Shown: positions 51,447 to 61,090, numbered from the stretch's first letter. The stretch is 64,000 nucleotides of DNA from Lachnospiraceae bacterium (GCA_910574885.1 CAJTDD010000024.1:1-64000); one strand, 5' to 3'. Notes: generated by a model not told the origin, from the letters alone. Numbers and translations: made by a program.

Positions 51447-52562
51447 TTACAGAGTATCCTCACGCCGGATATATCCCGGATTCGCAGGATCGGCAATAAT
51501 CTCCTTCGCATGTATAATCTTCGCGTGTTTGTCTACCACCTGGCAATCTATGATGACGTCATTCCCAACAAGCGCTCCTGGAAGTACGACACTGTTCTTC
51601 ACCACAGCGCCCTTCTTGATGACACATCCACGTCCGATTACGGAATTCTCAACCGTACCTTCAATCAGGCATCCGTTGGATACGACTGAACTCTTTACGT
51701 CCGCCGTGTCAAAATACTGTGTCGGACAGGAATCATTGGTTCTGGTGTATACAGGCCACTCGTCGTCGAACAGGTCCGTCGCCCTCTTGGCGTCAATCAG
51801 CTCTATGTTCGCATTGTAGAAGCTATTCAAATCTGTGATAGATGCAAAATATCCTCTGTGGGAGATACCGCGTACATCAAGCTCTTCACAGGCATTGTTG
51901 ACGATATCTGCCAGCGTGTACATGGAGGACAGAGACTTTGCTTTCTTAATCAGGTCAAGGAACAGTTCCTTCTTCATAATATATGTATCCATGAAAATGT
52001 TCCTGTTCTTAGCGTTGCCTCGGTTCGGCTCTAATGACAAGACGCCCTTCTGGCGGTTCAGGTTCAGTGCGTTACAGTTCAGGAAAGATTCACGGGCATT
52101 GTCTACACTGTGGTATAAAAGTGTAATATCTGCCTCAGACTCGATATGGTTCGCAAGCAAGGTGTTGAAGTCGGCAGAGTATACCATATAGCTGGGGGCA
52201 ATCACCACATAAGGCTGGTGGGAACGCTCGATACACTCTAAATTCGCCGTGAATGCGGCAATATCTGTGTTATAGAGGTCGTTGTCGCCCTTAGACTCCG
52301 AGAACAGGATATGCAGCCGTCCGCGCTTGGAGTTGATGTTGTAGTGACGTCCGGTTCCAAGATGTTCCACCAGGGAGCGCGGTTTCCTTCTGATATATAC
52401 CTGAATGCGGTCAATACCGCTGTTGCTCATATTTGAAATCGGGAAATCGATGACACGGTATCTGCCAAGGAAAGAGAAAGCGCCGATGGGGCGGTATTCT
52501 TCCAGTCCTTTCACCCAGATGTGATTTCCGGAAAAATTAATGATTCCTAATGCTTTACTCAT
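51447..52562 (-). CDS. glgD: Glucose-1-phosphate adenylyltransferase subunit GlgD
   Basis: The 371-residue protein is the GlgD-type partner of GlgC: a nucleotidyltransferase fold lacking some catalytic residues (FLGRYRVIDFPISNMSNSGID replaces the intact GGRGSRL region) followed by a left-handed beta-helix (VSNGCLIEGTVENSVIGRG). In Firmicutes GlgD modulates GlgC in glycogen synthesis. It is one base downstream of glgC. Confidence 0.9.
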   Translation of the reverse strand: MSKALGIINFSGNHIWVKGLEEYRPIGAFSFLGRYRVIDFPISNMSNSGIDRIQVYIRRKPRSLVEHLGTGRHYNINSKRGRLHILFSESKGDNDLYNTDIAAFTANLECIERSHQPYVVIAPSYMVYSADFNTLLANHIESEADITLLYHSVDNARESFLNCNALNLNRQKGVLSLEPNRGNAKNRNIFMDTYIMKKELFLDLIKKAKSLSSMYTLADIVNNACEELDVRGISHRGYFASITDLNSFYNANIELIDAKRATDLFDDEWPVYTRTNDSCPTQYFDTADVKSSVVSNGCLIEGTVENSVIGRGCVIKKGAVVKNSVVLPGALVGNDVIIDCQVVDKHAKIIHAKEIIADPANPGYIRREDTL

Positions 52563-52563
52563 A

Positions 52564-53703
52564 TTATTCTACCCCCTTTACACGTTTTGCCACCAGTTCG
52601 ATGTGTTCGCTGTCTGCGCTTCCAACGACCGCATTCCTGCCGATCTTCACGCCGTCGGCTACCAGTGCGCGCTGTACAACGGCGCCTGCTTCAACCTTCG
52701 CGCCAGGCATCAGGACGCTGTCAATGACCCGTGCGCCTTCCCCGACTTCCACTCCTGTAAAGAGGACGGAATTCTTGACCTCGCCTTCGATGATACAGCC
52801 CTGTGTGATGAATGCACGCTTAATGCTGGCATCAGGACCTACATAGTGTGGCAGGGTGGTAACGTCTTCCGTATAAATCTTCCATGTCGGGTCATTCAAG
52901 TCAAGTTCATTGTTCGTGTCCAGAAGATCCATGTTCGCTTCCCAGAGGGAATCGATGGTTCCAACATCCTTCCAGTAGCCTTTGAACTTGTATGCATACA
53001 GCGTCTTGTGGTCAGCAAGAAGCTGCGGGATAATATCTTTACCGAAGTCATGCTTGGAATCCGGATTCTTCATGTCGGCAACCAGAAGCTTGCGAAGAGG
53101 TTTCCAGGTAAAGATATAGATACCCATTGAAGCAAGATTGCTCTTAGGATTCGCCGGCTTCTCCTCGAATTCAACGATATGCCCTTCTTCGTCCGTATTC
53201 ATGATGCCGAAACGGCTTGCTTCTTTGAGAGGCACCTCAATTACGGCGATCGTTGCGTCGGCGTTTTGTGCCTTATGCTCGGCAAGCATCTTGGCATAGT
53301 TCATCTTGTAGATATGGTCGCCGGAAAGGACAAGGAGGTATTCCGGAGAGTAGGTATCAATAAAGTCGATATTCTGGGAAATCGCGTCTGCTGTTCCGCG
53401 GTAAACATCCAGATTGGCGTCAGCCTTCTCACGGGGCGGAAGTACATAGACACCGCTGTCTTTTGCGTCCAGACCCCAGCGGCGTCCGGCTGCAACGTAA
53501 CTGTTCAATAAAACGGATTCATATTGTGTCAGTACGCCGATCACATCAATGCCGCTATTGGCACAGTTGCTTAACGGGAAATCAACAATGCGGTACTTTC
53601 CACCATATGATACAGCCGGCTTTGCCACCTTATTCGTAAGGTCATGCAGCCTGGAGCCACGGCCACCGGCCAAAATCATCGCTAACATAGTATTTTGCTT
53701 CAT
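52564..53703 (-). CDS. glgC: Glucose-1-phosphate adenylyltransferase, catalytic subunit GlgC
   Basis: The 379-residue enzyme has the pyrophosphorylase motif [13 protein letters not shown], the [16 protein letters not shown] block, LSGDHIYKM, and a C-terminal beta-helix ([17 protein letters not shown]). It makes ADP-glucose from ATP and glucose-1-phosphate, the first committed step of glycogen synthesis. It is the first gene of glgCD. Confidence 0.95.
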   Translation of the reverse strand: MKQNTMLAMILAGGRGSRLHDLTNKVAKPAVSYGGKYRIVDFPLSNCANSGIDVIGVLTQYESVLLNSYVAAGRRWGLDAKDSGVYVLPPREKADANLDVYRGTADAISQNIDFIDTYSPEYLLVLSGDHIYKMNYAKMLAEHKAQNADATIAVIEVPLKEASRFGIMNTDEEGHIVEFEEKPANPKSNLASMGIYIFTWKPLRKLLVADMKNPDSKHDFGKDIIPQLLADHKTLYAYKFKGYWKDVGTIDSLWEANMDLLDTNNELDLNDPTWKIYTEDVTTLPHYVGPDASIKRAFITQGCIIEGEVKNSVLFTGVEVGEGARVIDSVLMPGAKVEAGAVVQRALVADGVKIGRNAVVGSADSEHIELVAKRVKGVE

Positions 53704-53744
53704 AGTGAGCCCTCTCTTTCCATTTGTGTTACATGATAATAGAT

Positions 53745-53773
53745 ATTATACAATTTTTTTCTCATTCTTTCCA
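53745..53773 (-). promoter_or_regulatory. Promoter of glgCD
   Basis: On the minus strand TGGAAA and TATAAT are 17 bases apart, ending about 40 bases before the glgC start. Confidence 0.6.
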
Positions 53774-53907
53774 TATTTTTGTGCAAAAAAAGAAAAATTT
53801 CTTGTAAAAATTGTCATGTATCTAACTGGTAATGGGTAATAGTATGGAGAAACCAGTGTGATATCAGATAAAATTTGTTAAAAGAAAAGATTTTCTGAAA
53901 ATAATCC

Positions 53908-53936
53908 TTACATTTGCCGTTTATCCGTGATATAAT
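53908..53936 (+). promoter_or_regulatory. Promoter of the structured RNA and CarD-like gene
   Basis: TTACAT and a perfect TATAAT are 17 bases apart. The predicted start at about 53943-53945 coincides with the first base of the closing stem of the RNA. Confidence 0.7.
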
Positions 53937-53943
53937 ACAGTAT

Positions 53944-54070
53944 AGAAAAGGATTATATGTCGTTGGGAAGACGTAATTCCATAGGTGGGGCTCCAGACAT
54001 ACTGGCGTACAATCTGAAGGCAACAAGGGGGAAGCCGCAATGATTGTACGCTGTTTTTTAAATCCTTTTC
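53944..54070 (+). ncRNA. Candidate structured RNA or leader upstream of the CarD-like gene
   Basis: GAAAAGGATT (53945-53954) is complementary to AATCCTTTTC (54061-54070). Inside, GGAA/TTCC and CCAG/CTGG hairpins are possible, and GCGTACAATC (54005-54014) pairs with GATTGTACGC (54042-54051), extended by two wobble pairs, directly followed by TTTTTT. The last hairpin looks like a terminator, the closing stem like its competitor or the end of a compact RNA. It does not match a riboswitch, SRP RNA or 6S RNA that I recognise. It could be a free RNA of about 115 bases or an attenuator for the gene at 54109. Confidence 0.5.
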
Positions 54071-54108
54071 AGCGTAATGGTAATGTCAGGACAGAGAGGA
54101 GGTTCGTT

Positions 54109-54609
54109 ATGTTCAAAATCGGTGATTATGTAGCGCATTATAAGGAGGGCGTCTGTGAGGTGATAGACATCGGGAGGCTTGATATAAGCTGTTCGGACAA
54201 GCAGAAGGAATACTATACCTTAAAGCCGCTTTATAATGTCAAAGGAACTTTGTATACACCTGTGGAGAACGAGAAGAGACAGATTAGAGAATTGATTTCC
54301 GGTCAGGAGGCAAAGAAACTGATTGGCGAGATGGGAAGCATTGAGACGATTGGAGTCACGGATGAGAAGAAGAGGGAAGTGTTCTATAAAGAAGCTCTCT
54401 TAAAGAACCAGTGCAGGGAATGGGTAGCTTTGCTCAAGACGTCTTATATGCGCAAGATGAACCGGATTGCATCCGGGAAGAAGTCCATCAATGTAGATGA
54501 AAAGTATCTGAGCATAGCAGAGAAGTTTTTGTTCGGGGAACTTGCCTTTGTGTTAGATATGCCAAAGGAAGAAGTACGGGGGTATATAGAGAAGTGTTTA
54601 GAAGAGTAA
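54109..54609 (+). CDS. CarD/CdnL-family RNA polymerase-binding regulator
   Basis: From ATG 54109 (AGAGGAGG upstream) this is 166 residues. The N-terminus MFKIGDYVAHYKEGVCEVIDI and the YYTLKPLYNVKGTLYTPVEN strand set form the RNAP-interacting Tudor-like domain; the rest is helical, as in CarD. CarD-like proteins stabilise open promoter complexes. Its promoter and structured leader suggest control in cis. Confidence 0.85.
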   Translation: MFKIGDYVAHYKEGVCEVIDIGRLDISCSDKQKEYYTLKPLYNVKGTLYTPVENEKRQIRELISGQEAKKLIGEMGSIETIGVTDEKKREVFYKEALLKNQCREWVALLKTSYMRKMNRIASGKKSINVDEKYLSIAEKFLFGELAFVLDMPKEEVRGYIEKCLEE

Positions 54610-54640
54610 CAAAAGAGATTATCAGGTCGATTCATGGAAC

Positions 54641-54707
54641 GGGGCTGCCGTGAGATATTCTGCAATATACACTGGGTATATCATGTAGAATGTATCACGG
54701 CAGCCCC
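54641..54707. terminator. Long hairpin between convergent genes
   Basis: GGGGCTGCCGTGA and TCACGGCAGCCCC are perfect 13-base arms; ATTCT and AGAAT pair further inside. No T run follows at once, so it may act as a bidirectional terminator or RNA-stabilising hairpin. Confidence 0.65.
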
Positions 54708-54722
54708 ATATGATCAGTCATT

Positions 54723-56933
54723 TTAACATTTTTCTACTATATGAATACGGAAACTCTCGTATTCTTCCGTTGCCCTTGGAAGAAGCAGTCCGCCGTTCAT
54801 CAGTACATCTCCGGGATATTCCTGTCCGTCCACAAGATAAATGCCGTCTTGTTTCAGTCCTTTCAGCCGCATCCAGCGTCCGGGGCCATTGGGATGAATC
54901 TGGAGGGCTACGATGCACAGGAGGGCTTCGCTGCCGTCTTCTGCGGCAAATTCCCACCCATGGTATGCCTCTACATTGTCCGGATTGGTGAGCCGGTAGT
55001 AATCCCCATATTGAATCAAGTCATAGTATTCCTTAAATTCCTGAATCTGTATTTTTACGGTTTCCATTTCCTCTTCGGACATCGTATTAACATCCAGCTC
55101 GTATCCAAAGGTGCCGGACATGGCGACGGTCGCCCGGGTGTTGAGGGGCGTAATCCTTCCGGTCTGCTCATTGGGGCAGTGGGAGACGTGGGAGCCCATG
55201 GTACTGACAGGATAGCCGAAGGAAGTGCCGTACTGGATGCTGAGCCGCTCGATGGCATCCGTATCATCACTGCACCAGATTTGCGGCGTGTAGTAAAGCA
55301 TCCCGGCGTCAAAACGTCCGCCGCCGCCGCTGCAGCCTTCAATCAGCATATCCGGGTAACGCATGATTAACTTCTCAAGCATGTCATAGAGTCCCAGGAC
55401 ATAACGGTGCATGATTTCGCCCTGTCTTTCTCCTGGAAGGACGGCACTGTAGAGGTCGGAGAGACTGCGGTTCAAGTCCCATTTCAGGTATTCAATCCTT
55501 GCAGAATCAAGTACCTTACAGATATGGCTGAAAATGTAGTCTCGGACATCCTCCCTGGAAAAGTCCAGTAAAAGCTGCTGTCGGGAGCGGGTCGGGGCCT
55601 TGCCCGGAATCTGCATTGCCCATTCCGGATGTTCCCGGTAGAGGTCGCTGTCCTCGTTGATGCCTTCCGGCTCGAACCAGATGCCGAACTGCATGCCTAA
55701 ATCATGAATCCGGTCAGAGAGTTCCTTTAAGGTGCAGCCCAGTTTCTTTTCATTCACCACCCAGTCGCCAAGACCGGATACATCTAAATCACGTTTGCCG
55801 AACCATCCGTCGTCCATGACGAAAAGCTCTATGCCCATTTTGACAGCATCCTTTGCCATCTGTACCAGCTTGTCCCCGTCAAAGTCAAAATACACGCCCT
55901 CCCAGTCGTTTAACAGGACCGGACGCCGGGTTCTCGTCCATTTGCCCCGGCACAGGTTGCTTCGGTATGCCTTATGGAAGATGCGGGACAATGTGCCAAG
56001 CCCGTGTTCCGAGTATGCCATGGCAGCTTCGGGAGCATAGAAACGTTCTTCAGGTCCAACGCAGTAGCAGAAATTATCGGGATGGATTCCAAGCAGGAGC
56101 CGGGTCTGGCCATACTGGTCAAGCTCGGCGCTTCCGATAAAATCACCGCTATATAGGAAGGAAAAGCCGTAACAGTTTCCGTCATCTTCTGTGGCGTCCC
56201 GGTCAGACAGAATCAGGAACGGATTGTACTGGTGGCTCGAAGTACCGCGTGTGCTGCCCACAGACTGAACTCCATGATGCAAAGGAGTGCGCTGGCAGTT
56301 GCGTTCCTTTACGTGGCGGCCATAGAAGGTGTGCAGGTCATAGTCGCCGTAGAGATAATCGATGCATACGCTCTGGAGGTTTTCCAGATAAATGTCTTCG
56401 CCGCTGTGGTTCTCGACGCAGACGGCCCGTGTGATAATGTCCAGGTCTTCCATGACGCCATAGTAGAGATGTACATAGAACATCTGCCGGGTATCCTCAA
56501 GGGTGACGACTAATGTGTCTGCCTTTGTATTGGAGGAGGATACGCCCGGCAAAGTATCATAGATTGCCGGGAGCCCGGGAAGGGAGTACTTGCCCTCTAA
56601 AATTTCATGTTTCAAATAACGCAGCTCACATGCAAATGTTCCGTCCGGATAACGGACTTTCAAAGCCGTAGAGCGGTAGTCCCCGCTGCCGTAGGTAGGG
56701 AATTCTTGCGGAAGGGCATCCAGAGAATAAGTCCGGTCCGCCCCCGCATCGTATGGATTACCAGAGAACCCCCGGTCTGCATATGCAATCCGGTAGGAAT
56801 AGTCGAAAGCAGAACCCTTCATACCAAACCAGGTATGGAGTAATACTCCATACCTGTCTGCTTTCATCTGGTACATACTATGGTCTGTCTGTAATGTGAA
56901 TAATCTGTTTGTGCTGTCAAATAATATCGCCAT
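54723..56933 (-). CDS. Alpha-galactosidase, GH36 family
   Basis: The 736-residue enzyme matches GH36 clostridial alpha-galactosidases: N-terminal beta-sandwich, catalytic barrel with LLNDWEGVYFDF and FVMDDGWFGKRD, nucleophile D486 in YLKWDLNR, and probable acid/base D556 in CSDDTDAIERL. There is no signal peptide, so it acts inside the cell on imported galactosides such as melibiose or raffinose. It is the last gene of the minus-strand sugar operon. Confidence 0.95.
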   Translation of the reverse strand: MAILFDSTNRLFTLQTDHSMYQMKADRYGVLLHTWFGMKGSAFDYSYRIAYADRGFSGNPYDAGADRTYSLDALPQEFPTYGSGDYRSTALKVRYPDGTFACELRYLKHEILEGKYSLPGLPAIYDTLPGVSSSNTKADTLVVTLEDTRQMFYVHLYYGVMEDLDIITRAVCVENHSGEDIYLENLQSVCIDYLYGDYDLHTFYGRHVKERNCQRTPLHHGVQSVGSTRGTSSHQYNPFLILSDRDATEDDGNCYGFSFLYSGDFIGSAELDQYGQTRLLLGIHPDNFCYCVGPEERFYAPEAAMAYSEHGLGTLSRIFHKAYRSNLCRGKWTRTRRPVLLNDWEGVYFDFDGDKLVQMAKDAVKMGIELFVMDDGWFGKRDLDVSGLGDWVVNEKKLGCTLKELSDRIHDLGMQFGIWFEPEGINEDSDLYREHPEWAMQIPGKAPTRSRQQLLLDFSREDVRDYIFSHICKVLDSARIEYLKWDLNRSLSDLYSAVLPGERQGEIMHRYVLGLYDMLEKLIMRYPDMLIEGCSGGGGRFDAGMLYYTPQIWCSDDTDAIERLSIQYGTSFGYPVSTMGSHVSHCPNEQTGRITPLNTRATVAMSGTFGYELDVNTMSEEEMETVKIQIQEFKEYYDLIQYGDYYRLTNPDNVEAYHGWEFAAEDGSEALLCIVALQIHPNGPGRWMRLKGLKQDGIYLVDGQEYPGDVLMNGGLLLPRATEEYESFRIHIVEKC

Positions 56934-56967
56934 AAGTTTGCCCCCATTGAAAAGTGTGAATTTGAAA

Positions 56968-57816
56968 TTATTTTACCGCACCGTTTACCACGCCGTTGAT
57001 GATCTGCTTCTGACAAACCAGATAGAAAATCAGGATTGGCAGCAGCGCCAGCAGGTAAGAGGCAAATGCTAAGTTGTAGTTCGTACCGAACTGAGTTTGG
57101 AATGTCAACTGTGCCAGAGGCAGTGTGTTGACTCCTGTACCTGACATGATGACGAGCGGCGTCATAACGTCGTTCCAGGTTCCTAAGGCGGTCAGTACGG
57201 CAACTGTGGCGTGCATCGGCGTCATGATCGGGAAGATAATCTTCCAGTATGTAGACCATGTGGTAGCGCCGTCCACGAAAGCCGCTTCCTCAAGTGCGAT
57301 TGGAATGTTCTTTAAATAGCCGGAGTAAAGCATTACGTTCATTGGCATATAGAACACAAGGTAGCATAATATAACTCCGAACCAGTTGTCAATACCCATT
57401 TGTGCAGTCTGTTTTACCAAAGGCATCATCAGGATTGCGAAAGGTACGAACATACCGCTTACGATGTAGAGGTATGATACTTTGTAGAACTTGCTCTTAG
57501 CCATGCTTCTTCCGATTGCATATCCGGCAAGAGAGTGAATCAGGATAGCAAGCACTACGGTCACGACCGTAATCATAACACTGTATCCCAGAGAGTGCCA
57601 GAAGTCCGTAACACGCATAGCTTCTGAGAAGTTTTCAAGGCTCCAGGATTTTGGAAGGCTTAACGCCCCGGCAATGTCGTTGGTCATCTCTGACGGCTTC
57701 TTAAAAGCAATCACGAGCGCCATATAAAGCGGGAAGATAACAGTCAGACAGCCAACGATTAAAAGGATGGTAAGCGGCCAATTGGTAGTCGCCGCAACTT
57801 TATTTTTCTGTTTCAT
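56968..57816 (-). CDS. Sugar ABC transporter permease (MalG/MsmG type)
   Basis: The 282-residue membrane protein has six segments and the EAA loop EEAAFVDGATTWSTYWKIIFPIMTP. It is the second permease of a CUT1 importer. It overlaps the upstream permease gene by one base (ATGA-type junction). Confidence 0.93.
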   Translation of the reverse strand: MKQKNKVAATTNWPLTILLIVGCLTVIFPLYMALVIAFKKPSEMTNDIAGALSLPKSWSLENFSEAMRVTDFWHSLGYSVMITVVTVVLAILIHSLAGYAIGRSMAKSKFYKVSYLYIVSGMFVPFAILMMPLVKQTAQMGIDNWFGVILCYLVFYMPMNVMLYSGYLKNIPIALEEAAFVDGATTWSTYWKIIFPIMTPMHATVAVLTALGTWNDVMTPLVIMSGTGVNTLPLAQLTFQTQFGTNYNLAFASYLLALLPILIFYLVCQKQIINGVVNGAVK

Positions 57817-58667
57817 TATAACTGTTCCTCCTTCTTTCCTGTAATAGTAAGCTGGGCTACAGAAATCGCAACGATTACGATGAAGAAGATAACCGCGTTA
57901 GCGCTCTGGAATCCAAACTGTCCGCCGCCCATACCATTGTTGTAAATGAGGTAGGAGATGGACTCGGTACTCTGTGCAGGACCACCCTTGGTCAACGCCA
58001 TGATCTGGTCGAATACCATCAGGAAGTCTTTCATGCTCAATACCATGTTGATGCTGAAGAATGGGATGATCAGCGGGAAAGTCAAAGACTTGAAGCTTAA
58101 CCATCCGGTGGCGCCGTCGATAGCGCCTGCCTCATATACATCCTCCGGTACGGTCTGAAGGCCGGAGATATAGATGAGGGTGGTCTGTGCGATAGACTGC
58201 CATGCAGCAACGATTACGATGGCAATCCATGCAGTCTTGGTGTTGGAAAGCATACTTCCTGTTCCTGTAAGCGCCGGAAGGATGTAGGTGAAAATGTATC
58301 CGAAGATGTAACCTACAACCAGTCCGCCTAAGATTCTCGGAACGAAATACATACCCCTCAGTGCGCTCTTAGCACGAATCTTACCATTTAACCCCAGTGC
58401 AAGGAGCAGGGCGATTACATTAGTAAGAACCGTTGCCAGAATCGCGAATTTGAAGGTAAAGAGATAGGATTTCCCTACACGTGCGTCCGTAAATAAGTCA
58501 GCGTAGTTACGCATTCCTACCCAGTCATAGCTTCCGAACCCTTTGAAGTTCGTGAAACTGTAAATCAGGCCCTTAATCAATGGCAGAGTGTTGAAGCAGA
58601 AGAACAATGCCAGGATCGGAACTGTAATTAATAAAAAGGTCTGGTTTCTGCTCAATTTTTTATTCAT
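57816..58667 (-). CDS. Sugar ABC transporter permease (MalF/MsmF type)
   Basis: The 283-residue protein has six membrane segments and the EAA loop YEAGAIDGATGWLSFKSLTFPLI. It pairs with the next gene to form the channel. No ATPase is encoded here; CUT1 importers of this kind often use a shared MsmK-like ATPase elsewhere. Confidence 0.93.
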   Translation of the reverse strand: MNKKLSRNQTFLLITVPILALFFCFNTLPLIKGLIYSFTNFKGFGSYDWVGMRNYADLFTDARVGKSYLFTFKFAILATVLTNVIALLLALGLNGKIRAKSALRGMYFVPRILGGLVVGYIFGYIFTYILPALTGTGSMLSNTKTAWIAIVIVAAWQSIAQTTLIYISGLQTVPEDVYEAGAIDGATGWLSFKSLTFPLIIPFFSINMVLSMKDFLMVFDQIMALTKGGPAQSTESISYLIYNNGMGGGQFGFQSANAVIFFIVIVAISVAQLTITGKKEEQL

Positions 58668-59953
58668 TATTCATTCCCTCCCTTTTCCTCATATTCCTGT
58701 ACTTTGCGGATGATGTCACGGTTGTAACGTACCCAGTCGGTGTCGAACTTGTTCAGGAACTTGTCTACGTCGCCGTCTAATAAGAAGGTCTGGATCTGAG
58801 CGTCCACACTCATCTCTGCCGGATAGTAGTGATCCTGATAGTCAACCATCTTGCCTTCGTTGATGTAGTCAAGCATGCCGTCAAGAGCCGGAGAAAGTTC
58901 AAATTCCTTGTCCTTACATGGAACGGCATTCTGGTCGTCCAGATAAGTCTGGATGGTGGAATCCTCCAGCATGAACTTCAGTACCTCATAGGCAGCTTCC
59001 TTGTCCTTGCATTCGTTGGTGACACAGAACTGAAGGTCAACACCAGAGTTCAGGATGTTGTCGTCGGCATTGTCGCATCCCGGCATAACGAAGGAATCAA
59101 TGTCCATATCCGGATTTACGGACTGGATCTGGGGAACAGCGTAGCTTCCGATACAATACATAGCAGATTCTCCATTTGCGAATGCGGTACATGCGTCATT
59201 GTAGTTGTACGCAAACGGATCATCCTGTGCGTGGTCGAGGAGTTCAAGCATCTTCTCGGCAACTTCCGGGTACTCGTCGATAAACTTCGTCTCACCTTTG
59301 TTTACCTGACGGCAGACATCTGCAGGAGCTAAGTCACAGGCAAGTGCGTTCCATGGCGCCAGACAGGTCCATACGTCTTTGTAACCGAAGTATAAGGGCT
59401 GCTGTCCTGAGGCTTTAATCTCGTCGCACAGGTCCATGAATTCATTCCATGTCGTCGGGATTTCCCACTTGTTTTCCTCAAACATCTCTCTGTTGTACAA
59501 TACGCCTGCGGCATTGGCAACATAAGGAACTGCGTACACGCCGTCCATCGGAACGAACTCTAAGTTCTTGTCGATGTCTAAGTAGGCCTGCTTGATTAAG
59601 GAAAGTCCTTCAAAGTCTGAGATGTCCATCAGCATCTCGGCGTCAAGGAAGTTTGAGAAATTCACGTCGCCGCCGATACCGATGATATCCGGGGCATCCT
59701 CCTTGATGAAACGTGTTTTCAGTACAGTCATGGCATCGTTGGGGGATTCGATCTTCAATACGATGTCGTCATGGGACGCGTTGAAGTCGGCCTCCATCTT
59801 CTCGAAAGCCTTAACAGCTTCCGGCTTGTACTGAAGCATGGTGATATGGGTCTTTCCGTCTGAGCTGCCTTCGGAGCTGCAGCCACTTGCTGAAAAAGCG
59901 GTCCCAATCAGCATTGCTGCCACAAGTGTTGTGGCAATTACTCTCTTTTTCAT
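58667..59953 (-). CDS. Sugar ABC transporter substrate-binding lipoprotein
   Basis: The 428-residue protein has a signal peptide and lipobox SASGC (Cys25) and the SBP_bac_1 fold of oligosaccharide-binding proteins (GIGGDVNFSNFL, TWNEFMDLCDEIKASGQQPLYFG). The alpha-galactosidase in the operon points to alpha-galactosides (raffinose, melibiose, stachyose) as ligand. Confidence 0.93.
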   Translation of the reverse strand: MKKRVIATTLVAAMLIGTAFSASGCSSEGSSDGKTHITMLQYKPEAVKAFEKMEADFNASHDDIVLKIESPNDAMTVLKTRFIKEDAPDIIGIGGDVNFSNFLDAEMLMDISDFEGLSLIKQAYLDIDKNLEFVPMDGVYAVPYVANAAGVLYNREMFEENKWEIPTTWNEFMDLCDEIKASGQQPLYFGYKDVWTCLAPWNALACDLAPADVCRQVNKGETKFIDEYPEVAEKMLELLDHAQDDPFAYNYNDACTAFANGESAMYCIGSYAVPQIQSVNPDMDIDSFVMPGCDNADDNILNSGVDLQFCVTNECKDKEAAYEVLKFMLEDSTIQTYLDDQNAVPCKDKEFELSPALDGMLDYINEGKMVDYQDHYYPAEMSVDAQIQTFLLDGDVDKFLNKFDTDWVRYNRDIIRKVQEYEEKGGNE

Positions 59954-60021
59954 TCCACACCTCTCCTTTTTCCTTCATGCTTTCGTTAAGTTGCATGAAT
60001 TTTGATGTATTTACTGGTAAA

Positions 60022-60050
60022 ATGATAGCAGTTTGCTACGCAAAGGTAAA
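60022..60050 (-). promoter_or_regulatory. Promoter and internal operator of the alpha-galactoside operon
   Basis: On the minus strand TTTACC and TATCAT are 17 bases apart. The spacer carries the inverted repeat TTTGC-GTA-GCAAA (60032-60044), so a repressor bound there would cover the promoter. Confidence 0.6.
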
Positions 60051-60100
60051 TGTTTAGATGAGGCGGGATTTTATCATAATGCGGGATAATAAAGAAAATG

Positions 60101-60130
60101 TTGAAGTATAGACGAATTATGGTATATAAT
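60101..60130 (+). promoter_or_regulatory. Promoter of the AraC-LacI operon
   Basis: TTGAAG and TATAAT are 18 bases apart. Upstream, GCGGGAT is repeated directly at 60063 and 60081 (18-base period), a layout typical of AraC-family sites. Confidence 0.55.
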
Positions 60131-60141
60131 ATTAAAAAAGC

Positions 60142-60229
60142 ATGAATTTTCGTGATTTTCTATAAAAAAGGGAGGTGCAATTTGAGCAAAATCACGAAAA
60201 TCCAGAAAACTATCCGAAAGACGAGGTAA
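60142..60229 (+). promoter_or_regulatory. Leader hairpin with a short leader peptide
   Basis: ATTTTCGTGATTTT (60146-60159) is repeated inverted at 60188-60201, a 14-base perfect stem. The loop holds GGAGG and the TTG start (60182) of a 15-codon frame, MSKITKIQKTIRKTR, ending at TAA 60227-60229, seven bases before the AraC start. It could couple or attenuate AraC expression. Confidence 0.45.
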
Positions 60230-60235
60230 CGCAAA

Positions 60236-61090
60236 ATGACGAATCATTTGTTTTCTGTGTTTCAGGACGAGCGTTTTATGGACCTGACAATATACCAATA
60301 TGGGTATGAGAAGTGCGAACCATTGCACGCTTTTGGACCTTATGTGCGCAACAATTATCTGTTCCACTATGTAATTTCGGGAAAGGGCTGCCTGCACGCC
60401 AACGACGAGAAGGGGGAGGCGGTTCCCTATAACATCGAGGCGGGGAACGGGTTTATCATTGAACCGGGATACGTCAATACGTATTTCGCGGACAATGACC
60501 AGCCATGGGAGTATGTGTGGGTGGAATTCGGAGGACTGCGTGCCAAGGAGTGTGTGGAGCTTGCGGGACTGTCCCACAAGTCCCCGGTGTACCGCCTGGC
60601 ATCTCCGGAATATGGTGAGAGCCTGCAAAAGAGGATGCTTACCATTGTCAAGAGCCAGAACGCGTCGAATATGGAGATGATTGGGCATCTGTATCTGTTT
60701 TTGGACTGTCTGATTAAGTATTCTGCATCCAAGAAGCAGTTACAGGGCGGGAAACTCAGTGAATTCTATGCCCGGGAAGCAGTGGTATATATCGAGCATA
60801 ATTACGACCAGGATATCACAGTGGAGGATATCGCGAGAAAATGCCAGCTTGACCGCAGCTATTTTGGCAAGGTGTTCAAGAAAGTGGTGGGGCAGTCGCC
60901 TCAGGAGTTCCTGATTCGTTACCGGATGACGAAGGCGGCGGATGCATTGATTATCGGGGACGATTCGGTGAGTGATATTGGAATGTCGGTGGGGTATCCC
61001 AATCTGCTGCACTTTTCCAGGGCGTTTAAGGGGGTATACGGGGTGTCTCCCCGGGAGTACCGGCAGAAGAATAAGATTATAGACAGATAG
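60236..61090 (+). CDS. AraC-family transcriptional regulator
   Basis: The 284-residue protein has an AraC-type cupin domain (YLFHYVISGKGCLH, NGFIIEPGYVNTYFADNDQPWEYVWVEFGG) and a C-terminal double HTH (ITVEDIARKCQLDRSYFGKVFKKVVGQSPQEFL, VGYPNLLHFSRAFKGVYGVSPREYRQ). It is divergent from the alpha-galactoside operon and probably activates it in response to the sugar. A close paralog is encoded at 62358. Confidence 0.93.
   Translation: MTNHLFSVFQDERFMDLTIYQYGYEKCEPLHAFGPYVRNNYLFHYVISGKGCLHANDEKGEAVPYNIEAGNGFIIEPGYVNTYFADNDQPWEYVWVEFGGLRAKECVELAGLSHKSPVYRLASPEYGESLQKRMLTIVKSQNASNMEMIGHLYLFLDCLIKYSASKKQLQGGKLSEFYAREAVVYIEHNYDQDITVEDIARKCQLDRSYFGKVFKKVVGQSPQEFLIRYRMTKAADALIIGDDSVSDIGMSVGYPNLLHFSRAFKGVYGVSPREYRQKNKIIDR

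Noticed and set aside
53944..54070. SRP (4.5S) or 6S RNA
   Set aside because: The SRP domain IV motif GGAAGGAAGCAGCC is absent and there is no 6S central bubble pattern.
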